Assembly (NCBI GenBank): GCA_950295325.1
Contig: OX485807.1
Coordinates: 8,957,001-9,017,000 of the forward strand
Reading direction: 5' to 3'
From: Polytrichum commune
Taxonomy: Eukaryota > Streptophyta > Polytrichopsida > Polytrichales > Polytrichaceae
DNA: 60,000 bases
Under the pieces are notes generated by a model. It was given only the letters and a program-made list of their open reading frames with translations, did not search any database and was not told where the DNA came from. Below are positions 48,824 to 60,000 of the stretch, one piece after another (the stretch's first letter is position 1; every line of letters starts with the position of its first letter). Both the position numbers and the translations under genes were made by a program.

Positions 48824-50769
48824 AGGGCCGCTTTACACTATGATGGAGAAGTCCTCTGGTCAAGAATTCTAGGGGAATTCTGAAATTTGATTGGCCGAGA
48901 GTGACACTCTTGTCCGGTGGTGGTTTACACTACGGCCAAGAGTCCTTTGGTGGAGAACTTTGTACATGGATGAAATAATGACATGGTTGGCAATGTGGCC
49001 ACATTTTTTCCAAGGGGAGTTCTCTGGAGGTCAAGTTCCTTGGGCAACCTCAAAGCCTCGGACAACAAACTTGGCCTCCGGAGAACTCCAACTTCAATGA
49101 AATATTTCTTCCTTAGAGAAATCTCTTGGGGGGTGCACTCCATTGTCAAGTTGAACACCACATGCGATAAATAAAATCTACTTTTTACATAAAGCATCAC
49201 CAAAATGGGTCAAAATTTTATCAATTTTTTTTCATGAGTAGATATACACGGTATCAATTACATAGTAAAAAATAGTAACCAAATTTGATGATTATTTTTT
49301 GATAAATTTTATAAAACATACCGTTTCTAACTAGAATGATGCAAAATTGAACTAAAAAACTTACTACAAAAATTAAGATGCTCACAAATTTCAAAAAAGT
49401 ATACAAAAGATACTATCAATGGTTATGCATATGTAGAAAACATATCATATTTTTAAAAATTATATATGGCATATAATATAGGGTAGCTAAATTTTATCAT
49501 ACGTGGTTATGAAACGTAAGGGGGTGTGATTGCCCCGAGAGAAATCTTTGCATTATTGTTCTCCCTCTTTAGTATGACATTTTTGGGAAATACAAAAAAA
49601 TCGTATTATCGAGGTGTCGTTTTCTCATTAATATGACAAATGACGTAAACTTGTCATATTGTTGAGGGAATACGAAAACATATGTAATGTGAGCTTAAAA
49701 ATATATACAATAAGTTCAAGCAATATAGATGGTATGAAATAATAACTTATAACTCCAAAAAATTATAAATATTCTCATGAACACTTAAAATAAGAGTCCA
49801 AAGATCTTTGGTGTTGCCTACCCAAGTTAGCAATTGTCATCTTATCTAAATTCATATCTAACTTTTGAAAACTAATAATTTGATTAACACCAAAATATAA
49901 AGAGTTCTCTAATAAGAAACTAGACAACAATGATGCATGATGTTTAACATCAAGATATTGGTGATACTATATCACCTGTGTACAAGGCAATAGACTAGGC
50001 AAGAGGCCACTTTCACCCTAACCATGTCCATTCTACACTAGTAACCCTAATTACCATTAAGTTCCCAACAATAAGTGAAGTTCCCGAGTAGTTCCCAAGT
50101 GAAAATGGATGTATTTTAGATGTACTTTATATAGATGAAAGGAATTCTAGCATTAACTACCTCTTTAATATGACAAAAACGGACATTTTGTATGTTGCAT
50201 TATCAAGTGTTGAAGTCGTCTAAAAGAGGGAGTTTTGAACTGAAAAGTTTGGTCTCGTAAAAATGTGTCGTAATATTGAGGGTGCCGTATAAACGAGTGT
50301 TGTATTAACGAGGTTGGACTATACCGACATGTAATTTCTTTAAAAATCAATAAGAAGATAATGTTACCTACTTATTTACCTTAATTTGGATGTATTATAG
50401 AGGTGGAACATTTTCAAATAAATTATTATCATGAAAGAAGTTCTAAAACATTGCCATATACATTTTATTTTTTTGTCAATATAATTATTTTAAATATCAA
50501 TACAATGGTCATTTAGGGGGTAAGGTTTCTACTATGGCCGGCTTTGACCGTTTTGTGAAGTAGTCCGGTGGACTTCTCCTCTTGGTGAAGTTGTCCAATA
50601 CACTTCTCCTCTAGGTGGTTACACTACGGCTGGTCAAGACTTCTTAAGGCATTATTTTATTGTCTTTTCATCTTCTCCGGCATACCATCCCTCACCTCAA
50701 ACAACCATGTCTTGGGCGAAAATTCTTGACTGACCGGTGCACTTCTCCACCGTAGTGTAAAGCGGCCCT
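48824..50769 (+). mobile_element. hAT-like non-autonomous element, 1946 bp
   Basis: Ends AGGGCCGCTTTACACTATGA and, read inverted from the right, AGGGCCGCTTTACACTACGG, with similarity continuing about 45 bp (GGTGGAGAAGT, GGTCAAGAATT). Subterminal copies of 'tacactacggc' occur near 48927 and 50622. No transposase frame. An 8-bp target duplication is not evident. The terminal pattern resembles that of 55954-56344. Confidence 0.7.
49555..50328 (+). repeat. pogo/Emigrant-like terminal motifs nested in the hAT-like element
   Basis: 'CCTCTTTAATATGACAAAAA' at 50159 and, inverted, 'ACCTCGTTAATACAACACTC' at 50300-50322 look like facing ends of a ~170-bp MITE. A related pair, 'CCTCTTTAGTATGACA' (49565) and 'TGTCATATTGTTGAGG' (49652), bounds another ~110 bp. 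Resemblance only. Confidence 0.4.
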
Positions 50770-53700
50770 GAGTGGGTCTCCTTCAAACTCGCCAAAGAAA
50801 GTGACAACTGGCTAGCTACCATTGGTTTGTTGGAGGCCTCATTAACAAGGGGCGGGTGGGCCACCTATAACTTAACTTACTTAAAGCTCCTCTAGAGAGG
50901 AAGGGAGGGGGGAAGGGAGGGAGCCATGAGTGGGAGTGAGGGGAAGTAGGGTATTAGTATCGCAAATGACAACTTTGGAGATTGGCAATCATGTTCATGT
51001 TTCACTCCCCACCAACCCCACGGGACTTCAAAGATAAATGCTTGTGTGTGCACACGATTTTACAGTAGATTGAATCAATAAAGGAAAGCCCATGGTCAAG
51101 CACACTCAACTACGACACTCAAGTTTCTTGGATTGTCATCATTGTTGATTGTTGTTAAGGTAGAATTTAGCATTGTGTTTTAAGCTGTCAAAAACTGACT
51201 AGTTGGTCACAAATTGTCAAAAGGGCAAAAAATGCTAGTTTACTAGTTGACGTCAAATTTGCCCTTGATGCAATAAATTGTTAGAACGTCCACTAGTTGG
51301 TTTTTAGTGTTTTACTACTGAATTGTCTATTCAGTAGTAGTAAGTATTTGGTGTTAGTAACTTAGGTGATCAGAAAATGACCTGTAGGTCCAAAGTTATT
51401 AAAATGGCATTGGAAGTCTTTTACTAGTTGATTGTTTTTTATGACCTCACTGTGCCAGCTAGTCGTGAATTGGACAGAGGGCAAGAATGCGTCAGGACAG
51501 CTAGTTGCAATGTTTTGATAGGGTGGCAACCTACCAAGTTGATCCACCTAGTGGTAGTTGTTTTGAAGTACATAAGGATTGTCCTAGAGCCTTTTGGCTC
51601 TCTTAGTACACATATGCGGAGATGGCTTAGACTCTTAGAGAAGATATGTATGCTTGTGAGTTTTTAAATCTGGACGGGTGACCATCTGGAAGTGTATTGC
51701 AGTCCGAACAAAACCACAATCCTGGAAAAACAAGCAGTTAAGTGTTGAAAGAGGAATTTAAAGTGTTGGCGTTCTCCTACCACTAATCTTCTTGGAAGCT
51801 AACATAGTCCTAGTGTTGACAAGACGAAGGAGTTGAATGTGCTATTGAAAATGTGCATTAGACAACTTGTGATGTAGTACCAAGGAATGCATTCGAAAGT
51901 AGACAGGGTGGGTATGCGCGGACGTGACGCTTATGAGAGGACTTCCAAAGCAAGTAGTTAGAATGACCTAAAAAATGTACCATAGGTTGGTAGAAGGTTA
52001 GAGAGGTCAGATCTGGACTCGGTTTGCAAAAACCACCTCCAGAAGTTGGCGGATCTAACAAAAAACGTGAGCTGGTCGGAAATATGAAAGTGGTCAAAAT
52101 GGCCCGAAAACTATAGTCTAGGTTGGTAGGAGGTTAGAGATGGCAAATCCAAGCTTATATTGTGGAAACAACCTTTGTAAGTTGGCCGATTGGGCCAAAA
52201 ACATGAGCTGGTAGGTAGTGTCCAGGGCATGTTTTCAAACATTAACCGGAAGTTTTAGGGGATTGTACATCAAAGGAGATGTCTAGGGATGAGGAACTAG
52301 CTTGGGAGGTGTTTATGCAAGGCTTGGACGTGACTAGCGGCGAACTAGTTAATGGAGCAAGGAAGGAGTGCAAAAACCCATTAACAATTGTTTGTGGATG
52401 CAATTAGGAGAGTTATTATGTGTTACCATTTTACCTTAGAGGATCTCTATTTCATCTTTATTAAGTGGCTCAATTTCCATGTGGGATTCACATTGTTCTC
52501 AATTGATATAAAAGTGACACATGACAAAGTACGGGCAGTTTGAAGGGGGGAGGTCTTTGGATAGATTACATGAATAGGAAGTGGATGGTCAAGCAGACTC
52601 AAGAAAGGTAAGTGGATCTTTACTTGACACTTAATCTAGCAAATCAAACAAGTTTATTCCATAAATGACAAGTGGCATTGTGACATAACGTAAGTGGGTT
52701 GAGAAGATTTAGTTCCCACAATGCCACAAATTTGCCGCATGTCATTCCTAAATCGATTGTGACCAGCTTGAATCCCAAGTGGAAATTCTAATTTGGATAC
52801 CCTAAATTCTACCTCAAGTGGCTGAAAACCAACACTAACGATCCATGATCCTTGTAGTGCCAATTGTTTTAGTGTTGGAATGCAGGTTCCACGGGACATT
52901 CACACAAGTTTCAATTAGTGGAGGAATGGCAAGTGGCAAAACTTGGGAGTAGGTAAATTATGGTTCTTTTTCTTGGTGCCAGCGACTGTTTATACACTTG
53001 GAATAAAAACTAATTACATCTTTGCTCAAATGATAAGGACTTAAACTGTGAATCTATTCAGTGTAAATCATAAACCTGGTGATGATAAAGTGTTGATTGA
53101 CCCTCATACTTGGTTTGATGGTTAAATCTAATTGCTCAAAGCTTCTCTGAAAAAAATTAAAAAATGCAAATGTGATTTGTGATTGCAAATGCAAGAAAGG
53201 TTTGTTTAGACATTCCAGTTAGTCATCATTCCAGTTAGTCTTAGGCTAGAATTAATGATGACCTACTGGAATGATGAATTTTGACAATACCCAATAGTTT
53301 TGTGGCAGTGATCTGGTCGCCTTGCCCTTAAGAATGAGTGAGCTTTCTTACATCATCATGGCAAAAGAGGATGTGGCCATGGCTATGTAGAGTGTCGCAA
53401 TGTCTATGAAGGATGTCGCCATGGGTGTGTTGGATGTGGCTATGAACATCTGTGCTGTGTGACCTTGATCATGTGAAATTGCTTCCCACATGCACCTCCA
53501 GGTAAGTATTCTAGGAGGCATCCAGCTTCCAATGTGGATGGATTAATAAATACTTAGTAGTAAAAGGATACCTCATATATGTGGGAGTTCTCCTCATTCA
53601 TACACGTGACATCTGACTTCCTCGAATGAAAGTAAGAATCGTATCTGCTTCAAGTGAGAATCAGTTAATTATCAGATATAAACTCTTAGGTCCCTACAAC

Positions 53701-54710
53701 CATTGAAGATTTCTAGCAAATCTTGATCTGAACCTGGTTTATTACCTAATCTGGCACTGAGTTATTGTGAGCAACTTATGAATTGAATGTGTGTGAGCAG
53801 CCTTTCCTCATCCCACTACCTTTTCACAATTGCAAAGATCTTAATGATGCCTTGCGTACTTTCATATTTATAAACCTATGAGTTCTGTCACTTTTGTACT
53901 TGGAACATGGGCAAACCATCAGAGTAGAATTTGAACAGGCAACCTTTTCATCACACAGTCCAGTCAGGACTTCTGCAATTTCCCACCACCAACTCTTATT
54001 GCATTAGCACCTTTGATGGCCAGAGGATTCAGCCTTCCAATCTCCTCCATATATACACACCCACACACAGATATGTATAAATATATATATTTGTGGGCTG
54101 GTCCATCAGTAAGTTCCAACCCCCTTTCGACCAGGTATTTATTATGTACATATGGCAATGAATTGAATGCTTCGTTTGTATCATTAAAACAAAAATAAAA
54201 TAAAGGTTAAAAATCGAAGTACATGGTACATATATACAAGCATAAATTCAGCTATGGGTATGTGACAAACAAGAGCAAGGTGGTCACTCAAAATCAAATT
54301 GTGTACCCACCATATGTTGTTAAAGTGAAGTGTAGGTAAAACAAAAGCTGGTGAGTTGCCATGACCCAATACCCATTTTTGTGCGTTTCAAGGACTCGCA
54401 TGTATTTGGAAATTATGTCGTCATGCAAACGTAGATATAAGGTATGTGGACATTATATGTGGTCATTCTTCTTGACCAGACACTTATATGTGAGTGGTAC
54501 ATGACAAAGATAAACACCAAATAGACATGTGTTGTGATGAGATTCAATTTTGCTCATCAAATATTTGAGAGCATTTTAGGCTCAAATTAGGTAACACAAT
54601 TGGGGTCTATTCACTAATTGAAGAGAAAGAGATTCTTCACTTGGTTTATTTTCCTCAACCCTTTTATGTTTAGTTTTTTCCATCAACGTTGCTAGGCTTC
54701 TCAAATGTTC
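50770..54710. other. Intergenic, tandem repeats, no gene seen
   Basis: 51960-52231 holds two 136-bp tandem units ('taggttggtag.aggttagaga' at 51983 and 52119). 53212-53271 is a 19-bp-arm hairpin (attccagttagtcatcatt and partner). 53360-53455 repeats 'gatgt.gccatgg' motifs. 54050-54091 is CA/TA-rich. No coding family recognised. Confidence 0.5.
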
Positions 54711-54718
54711 TAAGATAC

Positions 54719-54950
54719 ATATACCCAAAACCACCACCAAACCTAAAACCACCACTGCGTACCATGTGCATAAATTTGGAAACAAGAAATGCATGCATGT
54801 GATACATAATGCTGGTGGTTATACTGAAAACCATCACCGATCTTAAACCTACCACCACTATGTATCACATGCTTACATTTGTTGCTTCCACATGTATGCA
54901 TGTGGTACATTGTGGTGGTTTTAGGTTCGGTGATGGTTTTGAGTATACAT
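54719..54950. repeat. Double hairpin built from four copies of one motif
   Basis: Two + copies ('aaaccaccaccaaacctaaa' at 54727, 'aaccatcaccgatcttaaac' at 54829) and two inverted copies (54789-54821, 54891-54946) of a motif containing CCACCACT...TACCATGTGCAT. The 54821-54946 hairpin has about 50-bp arms. Confidence 0.75.
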
Positions 54951-55953
54951 ACCTTACATGTATGTGGCAATGCACACTAAGTTATGAATTACAAGTTGTG
55001 CAGAAACCATGATCACATTTTTACAGTAGAGTTCAAAACTGTGGCTAATTTGTGAAATCTTACTGTGTGAACCTTGAGTTTCCTAAAGTCTGAAATTTCT
55101 CTGAAACCAAGAAACAAATCTTCAATTGACAATTTTGGAGGCCCTCATTCCCTCCTAAATACACTCTAGCCTGTTGGAGGATTGCAAGTAGCTAATATTG
55201 ACACAAGATAGATTTTCTCTCTTTTGTTGTTTATTTGCAAGCTTAGGGCTTTGAGCTTTCTGCCCAATTTTTTATCCGTCAACTATAGATGCAACACCAG
55301 GGAGCTTATTGTCTAAGGAGGAACTTCTATGAAATTTGCATTGGTGGATGAGGATGGGCATACAAGGTGACTGGAGAAGACAAATGTGTAGACTGCATAT
55401 GTATATGCATTGCAGAGGGCTTGAGAAACTAACCAAAACAACTTCTTATTTTCTATTGAATGAACATTTCACCATCGTCCAGAAGATGGTTACCATACTT
55501 AAAACCCTTGACTTCCCAGGCCTAAGAGGATTTTTACGAGTGCATGTTAATCGGTGTTGGTTTGTGGAATTTTCATGAAAAACATTAGGTGTTAAAGTGT
55601 TGTACATCCGTAGCCCAGGGTGGCATCATGCATTTTATGATAAACAATTTTGTTTTGTTTTGTTTATTATGCTCTCTTTTTCCACGAACATTATTTCCTT
55701 AACGAACATGGTCTTTGTTGCAAAGAACTCAAAACAATGATTTTAAAATAGTATATTGTTTGGTTTCATCGGTGCACCCAATAGCGTCCACCAATCTCTC
55801 TATTGGGTCTTTGGTGACCTTTTTTTTTGGCATTGGAACACACTTGTGTCAATTGTCTCAACAAGAAAATAAATCTAATGGTATCTTAATTGACATACTA
55901 GTTTGTCATACTATATCCATATTTCTTGTGGACAACGAATAATTAGAGAATAC
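54951..55953. other. Intergenic, nothing recognised
   Basis: No gene or structured repeat seen. An 80-codon frame at 55336-55578 has no family resemblance. Confidence 0.5.
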
Positions 55954-56344
55954 TTAGGGCTGGTTCACACTATGCCTAAGTCGAGAGGAGAAGCGTCACT
56001 TTTCTGGACCAAACTATGTCGAGAGGAGAAGCCTTTGGGTTGAAAAAGTATATTAAAATAATCCACTTGTCAGATTTTGAATATTTTAATGAAAAAAAAG
56101 TTCGGCCTCTCGACGGAAGTTTGGGTCGAGCATTTTGCTTGACCCAAACTTTGCTAGAGAGGCCGAACTCTTGGCGCCATAACTTCCTAAAAGTGCTGCC
56201 ACCTAGGCTCTTTTGGAGGCGACGTCCTTTGGACTTCGGCCTCTAGTGTGAAGGCCGAGAGGACGGACTTTGGACATTTCTGCATTTTTATTGGTCCAAA
56301 TGCTTTTCCTCTCGAAGTTTGGCCATAGTGTGAGCCGGCCCTAA
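55954..56344 (+). mobile_element. 391-bp hAT-like MITE with internal cruciform
   Basis: Ends TTAGGGCTGGTTCACACTAT and, inverted, TTAGGGCCGGCTCACACTAT. Flanks GAGAATAC and GAGCATTC match at 6 of 8 positions, as expected for an aged 8-bp hAT target duplication. Near the centre, 56099-56130 and 56138-56168 ('agttcggcctctcga...', '...gagaggccgaact') form a nearly perfect 32-bp-arm hairpin. Confidence 0.8.
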
Positions 56345-58119
56345 GAGCATTCATTATGGATGGGTCTTAGGATATAAGAAGGGCTTATTGAATAAGAATA
56401 TGATTTATGTTTGTGCTAGTATTATGTCTAAATATGTATTCTTATGCATTAATAATATACTTTATTTCTACAATTGATATTAAACTTATAAATACACTTC
56501 CATTATTTATGAACTTAATATAAGTTGTCGAAGCCTTATGTTAAGCCTTAATGATCCATGCTTATTAATATATAGGTGTTTCCACCTTGAGATTTGTAGG
56601 ATCTTGAAACATGGGAGATGAGTTGTAACTTATGTTCAAGAAAGAAAAAGGCTTGAAAATATCCTTTGGAGTCTTAGATTGTAAATTTTGAAAGAAGGGG
56701 TGCGCATGAAGATGGCATGTCCTACCCTAATAAACAATACCTTGGATCAATTAAGTTAACTTGAAAAATGAGTGGAATGCTTGCGTGATCTAACAATTTA
56801 AAAGAACTGAAATTTCAATAGTTGAATACCCCCACAAATTCTCATGCCAAAATGTCCAAACCATAATGGGCTAGCCACCTTGCAATTGGAGTTTGTTAAT
56901 CATCCCATAGTTTTAACTAGTACATATATTTAAGGAATTCCTTGAAAACTAGAAGGTTAGTAAAATTTAAATTGAACAATAGATATGAGCATGAAGCATG
57001 ACACTTTGACTAAAATTTTCATCATTGATGTTCATGCAAAGTTTGCATGGGGAGTGACAACCATTGATTGGAGTCAACGCCCACACATGATGACTTTTCA
57101 TAAAAACAAAAAGATGACCACATCCACAGGGGACACACACAATGTAAAATGTTGTATATACGTGCAATATTTGACATATTTTGGGGGAGGTATTGATTTC
57201 TTTGGCCTACACTTTGAGGACCCTTCAATTTTGTAATATTGGAATTCAAGTCTTTAGATGGGATGGTATCTTAATTGTGATATTTTGGAGCATTCATATC
57301 CATAATTGTATATTTATCTCAAGAAATTAAAAAATTGAAAGCAGGACTACAAATAATAAAGATATTTTTCAAGATAAATTCACTCTCATAAATTCACCCA
57401 ACCCCTCCCCCCTCCCCGTTATCTTGTGACCGCTACAACACCTATTTGGGACTTATTGAAATATGTTTTTAGGGTTGTTGCCTCAAAGACTACCACCCAT
57501 AACTTGCATTGTGTGACTTTGAGTTCTCTGATGCCTCTCTTGCTTCCAATACCCACCATATATAACTTTGCGTTGTGTGACCTTTGAGTTCTTTGACTTC
57601 TCTTTTGTGTCCAACACCCATCACTTAGAACTTGCGTTGTACAACACTTGAGTTCTTCAATACCTCTCTTGCATGTCTTTTTGCTACAAAGTTTCAAAAA
57701 AAAGGACAAACCATATTATACTTGCTTGTTGTGGGGTTCATACAACCCTTGCCCCCACATGCCTTTGTTTGCCACACTCCACAAGAGAGAGAGGAGATCA
57801 AAATGAGTCCCCCATCGAGGTTTAGGAAGTGTCTTTCGTACTTCCCTAAGTGTTGCCTTGAAAGGGTGAAATATGGGTTGTCATGGAATGAAATCTACCT
57901 CACTTGATGGAATGACAGAATAGATATCATTCTCATAAGGTAAAGATCATAAGGTCTCCCTATAGTCTAGACAACAATTTGGCCTTTATTGGTAATCTTG
58001 AAAATATCATCTTAACCAACATTTGATTTTTCTCTTGGGATATCTATACACGTGTGCGTTACTTATAACATTTTCTTAAAAAATCTTAATAACTAGTGGG
58101 AGCAAGCACAATCAAGTAT
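56345..58119. other. Intergenic, no gene seen
   Basis: AT-rich apart from the tandem array at 57490-57675. The frame at 57632-57907 is isolated and unrecognised. Confidence 0.5.
57490..57675 (+). repeat. Three ~62-bp tandem units
   Basis: Each unit follows 'cccaccat...aacttgcgttgtgtgac..ttgagttctttga..cctctcttg' with substitutions; units begin near 57493, 57553 and 57615. Confidence 0.75.
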
Positions 58120-58600
58120 TTGGAAAAAGGCTCCGATATACTAAAACCATATTTATTTTGGTCAATTGCCTAAAAGCAATATCGAAGTTCCTTTTTTTTC
58201 CTTTTTTTCTTTTTCTTTTTTCATGGCACCCTTAATTGTCATGTTAGATACTCAAATATATAATATCAAGATGAGATCATCATAAATTATCAATAAAAAT
58301 ATTGCTCAGAAGGTATTGGCTAAATATGGTTTTGGAAGTAGATTTCATGACCTTAAATATTTTGAAAGTGGATTTTCTTTTCATATTCCTTGAATTTATT
58401 ATAAACTTAAAGGCACCTTTATTTTTTTTATAGACAAACATCAACTTAATGTCATTCTATCATGTTTTAAACAAATTCTAGATAATCATGTATTCAATAT
58501 ACCTACTTGCACACTACTTGCATCATCTTCTAAAATATGTAGATTTTTTGGATTTGTTTTTTGTCAACAAAAATATGCTTGGTTTTTTGGATCAATGTTC
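58120..58600 (+). repeat. Dispersed ~470-bp repeat, copy 3
   Basis: Same family as 33590-34065 and (inverted) 6410-6870: 'gctccgatatactaaaac', 'catgaccttaaatat', 'acttgcacactacttgca' and 'caacttaatgtcattcta'. Confidence 0.7.
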
Positions 58601-59814
58601 TCTTGAAAATTTTATGATTTTCTCCTTCACAAAATTTACCTATGCATGGTAATGGAGTTGTGTACTTGACTGCGCTTGCACCCTAGTAGGCTAAGTTTTT
58701 TCAATATGAGTATTAGGTATAGATGCCATTCTTTGTTATAATATTTACTTGTGAAAAATAAATGCCACCCTATGTTATATTCCACCCCCTTTTGGAAGAT
58801 ATTGGAAGTTTAGCCCCCATAACCGCATCTCATTTCAACATTTGTTTAATCTTTATACTGTAGCAAACAATAAACACTGTAAATGTACATTGATAAACAT
58901 GCAATTAGCTTACCTTTGTGAATAGGTTGCCTCTTTAACGGCATGCAAACTAGTTAAATTACCTTGTGTGAAAATCATATTACAAAACTTTTAAGTTTGT
59001 TAATTCATCATGTGTATAGGAACCATGGTATGATACTAATTATTGTAGTTTGTTACCATGGTGGTAAATATTCATATTAGTGACAATGGAACGTTGAAAT
59101 ATTAGTCTGGGGGAAACTTGATTGAAAATATCACTAAACCGTTTGGTGTCTAATATGGTATTTAGTATCATTCATTGTTTGGAGTTACACCGGGCTATTA
59201 CATTTTACTTACAATGTAATTTTTACCAAGTAGAGTCGTTTAATATGTCCTATAGTGGCCTAACATCCTATTTGACATTTGTTTGTAGAGATTGAAATCC
59301 GCAACAATAACTTATAGTTATTAACATTGTGTAATTCCAAACTATAGTGCTTACTAGTGACAGTAAACATCTCAACCCCTAAGTGTCCAAGACGTCAAAG
59401 TAGGCCTCTCCAAGCACAAAAGAACATGTACTATTTGAATTGCATACATCCATCTTTAGCTCATTATGTCAAGAGTGACCCTCCCTAGATTCTAAAATCA
59501 ATTACTTTTCCAACTTCAAGTTGTGAATCGGTCGAACACCTTCAAAACTTCATTGACGATTTACATTCAAATACACAACCTTGATGCCCTAAGATGCAAA
59601 TACATACACTGTTGTATTTTTTTCATCATCGTCAAGTATGGGTATACTTTTTTCTTTTTTTTCCCTCCTCCTTGACATAAGACAATGTACACAATTCATC
59701 AGGATCCATACCCATAAGCATATGAAGTATGATATCTAAACCTGGTGAGGCTCGTAGAAATTGTGTATATGGCTGTATCTTGAGACCCTCGAAGAGTTAA
59801 CTGGTGTAGTTACC
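58601..59814. other. Intergenic, nothing recognised
   Basis: AT-rich, no coding signal. Confidence 0.5.
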
Positions 59815-60000
59815 GTGTGGTTGTTGAGAACTTATGCCAAAGGAAACCGGGAGGCAAATCCTGAGTGAGGTGAGCTTGGTGCCAGTACTGAGCCTCCGCC
59901 TCCTGGACTGGCCCAGCCATGTAGTTATTGACCCACCGTTCATCCCTGACATGGGAACTAAATACAGGTGAGGAGGCATTCCCAGACCTTATTAATGGTC
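59815..60000 (-). CDS. Possible partial exon of a neighbouring gene
   Basis: On the - strand, one frame is open from the window edge through DERWVNNYMAGPVQEAEAQY and DLPPGFLWHKFS to a GT (cacacg/gtaact) near 59814. Base composition is higher in GC than the surrounding 15 kb, and the residue mix looks protein-like. The rest of the gene would lie beyond 60000. Product not recognised; a competing frame over the same bases has a 60-codon ORF starting ATG. Confidence 0.35.

Noticed and set aside
1-60000. tRNA, rRNA, organellar insert or bacterial genes
   Set aside because: No cloverleaf with a recognisable T-loop, no rRNA core sequences and no organellar or bacterial coding runs were seen on reading both strands; a dedicated scan was not possible.

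Overview
The window is nuclear DNA from a land plant. It has AT-rich, gene-poor intergenic space, short exons separated by T-rich GT-AG introns, and many decayed DNA transposons. The mix of genes points to a seed-free plant, most likely a bryophyte (moss-like): a plant-type Rav1/DmX-like gene, an 'Up-regulated in Daf-2' (PUD) domain protein, and a MULE-type SWIM transposase relic. That assignment is inference; nothing here fixes the species. No prokaryotic operon, rRNA, tRNA or CRISPR was recognised.

Region by region. (1) 1-12082, + strand: the 3' part of a Rav1/DMXL (RAVE complex, V-ATPase assembly) gene, 14 exons and about 1631 codons, including a 57-nt exon and a probable GC-AG intron. Its introns hold transposable elements: a pair of about 355-bp terminal-inverted-repeat elements, one copy of a three-copy dispersed repeat, a 415-bp terminal-inverted-repeat element, and a repeat shared by the last two introns. 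(2) 12083-18935: intergenic, with a 709-bp element carrying perfect 17-bp inverted termini and a 370-bp foldback. (3) 18936-19529, - strand: a PUD-domain coding exon with a TATA-type promoter behind it but no in-frame ATG. (4) 19985-21797: a nearly complete but dead pogo/Tigger element with TA target duplications. (5) 21798-25188: intergenic. (6) 25380-27155 and 29327-31636, + strand: two tandem paralogous four-exon genes. They encode proteins with a Cys cluster, a charged Val/Pro-periodic core (alveolin/articulin-like in pattern) and a conserved Cys block, followed by a His/Ser tail in the first and a long His/Lys/Pro tail with 63-bp repeats in the second. I recognise no named family, and this is the best candidate for something undescribed. 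(7) 31637-60000: mostly transposon graveyard. It holds a MULE-type transposase pseudogene (36833-41957, - strand) split by a 2466-bp insertion with TG...CA ends and a 5-bp target duplication. It also holds a tail-to-tail inverted pair of the 709-bp element family around a G17 tract, two hAT-like elements, several tandem repeats and hairpins, and a possible partial exon at the right edge.

Functionally, only three loci look like working host genes: the Rav1-like gene (V-ATPase regulation), possibly the PUD gene, and the tandem Val/Pro-repeat pair. The rest is mobile DNA, most of it non-autonomous.
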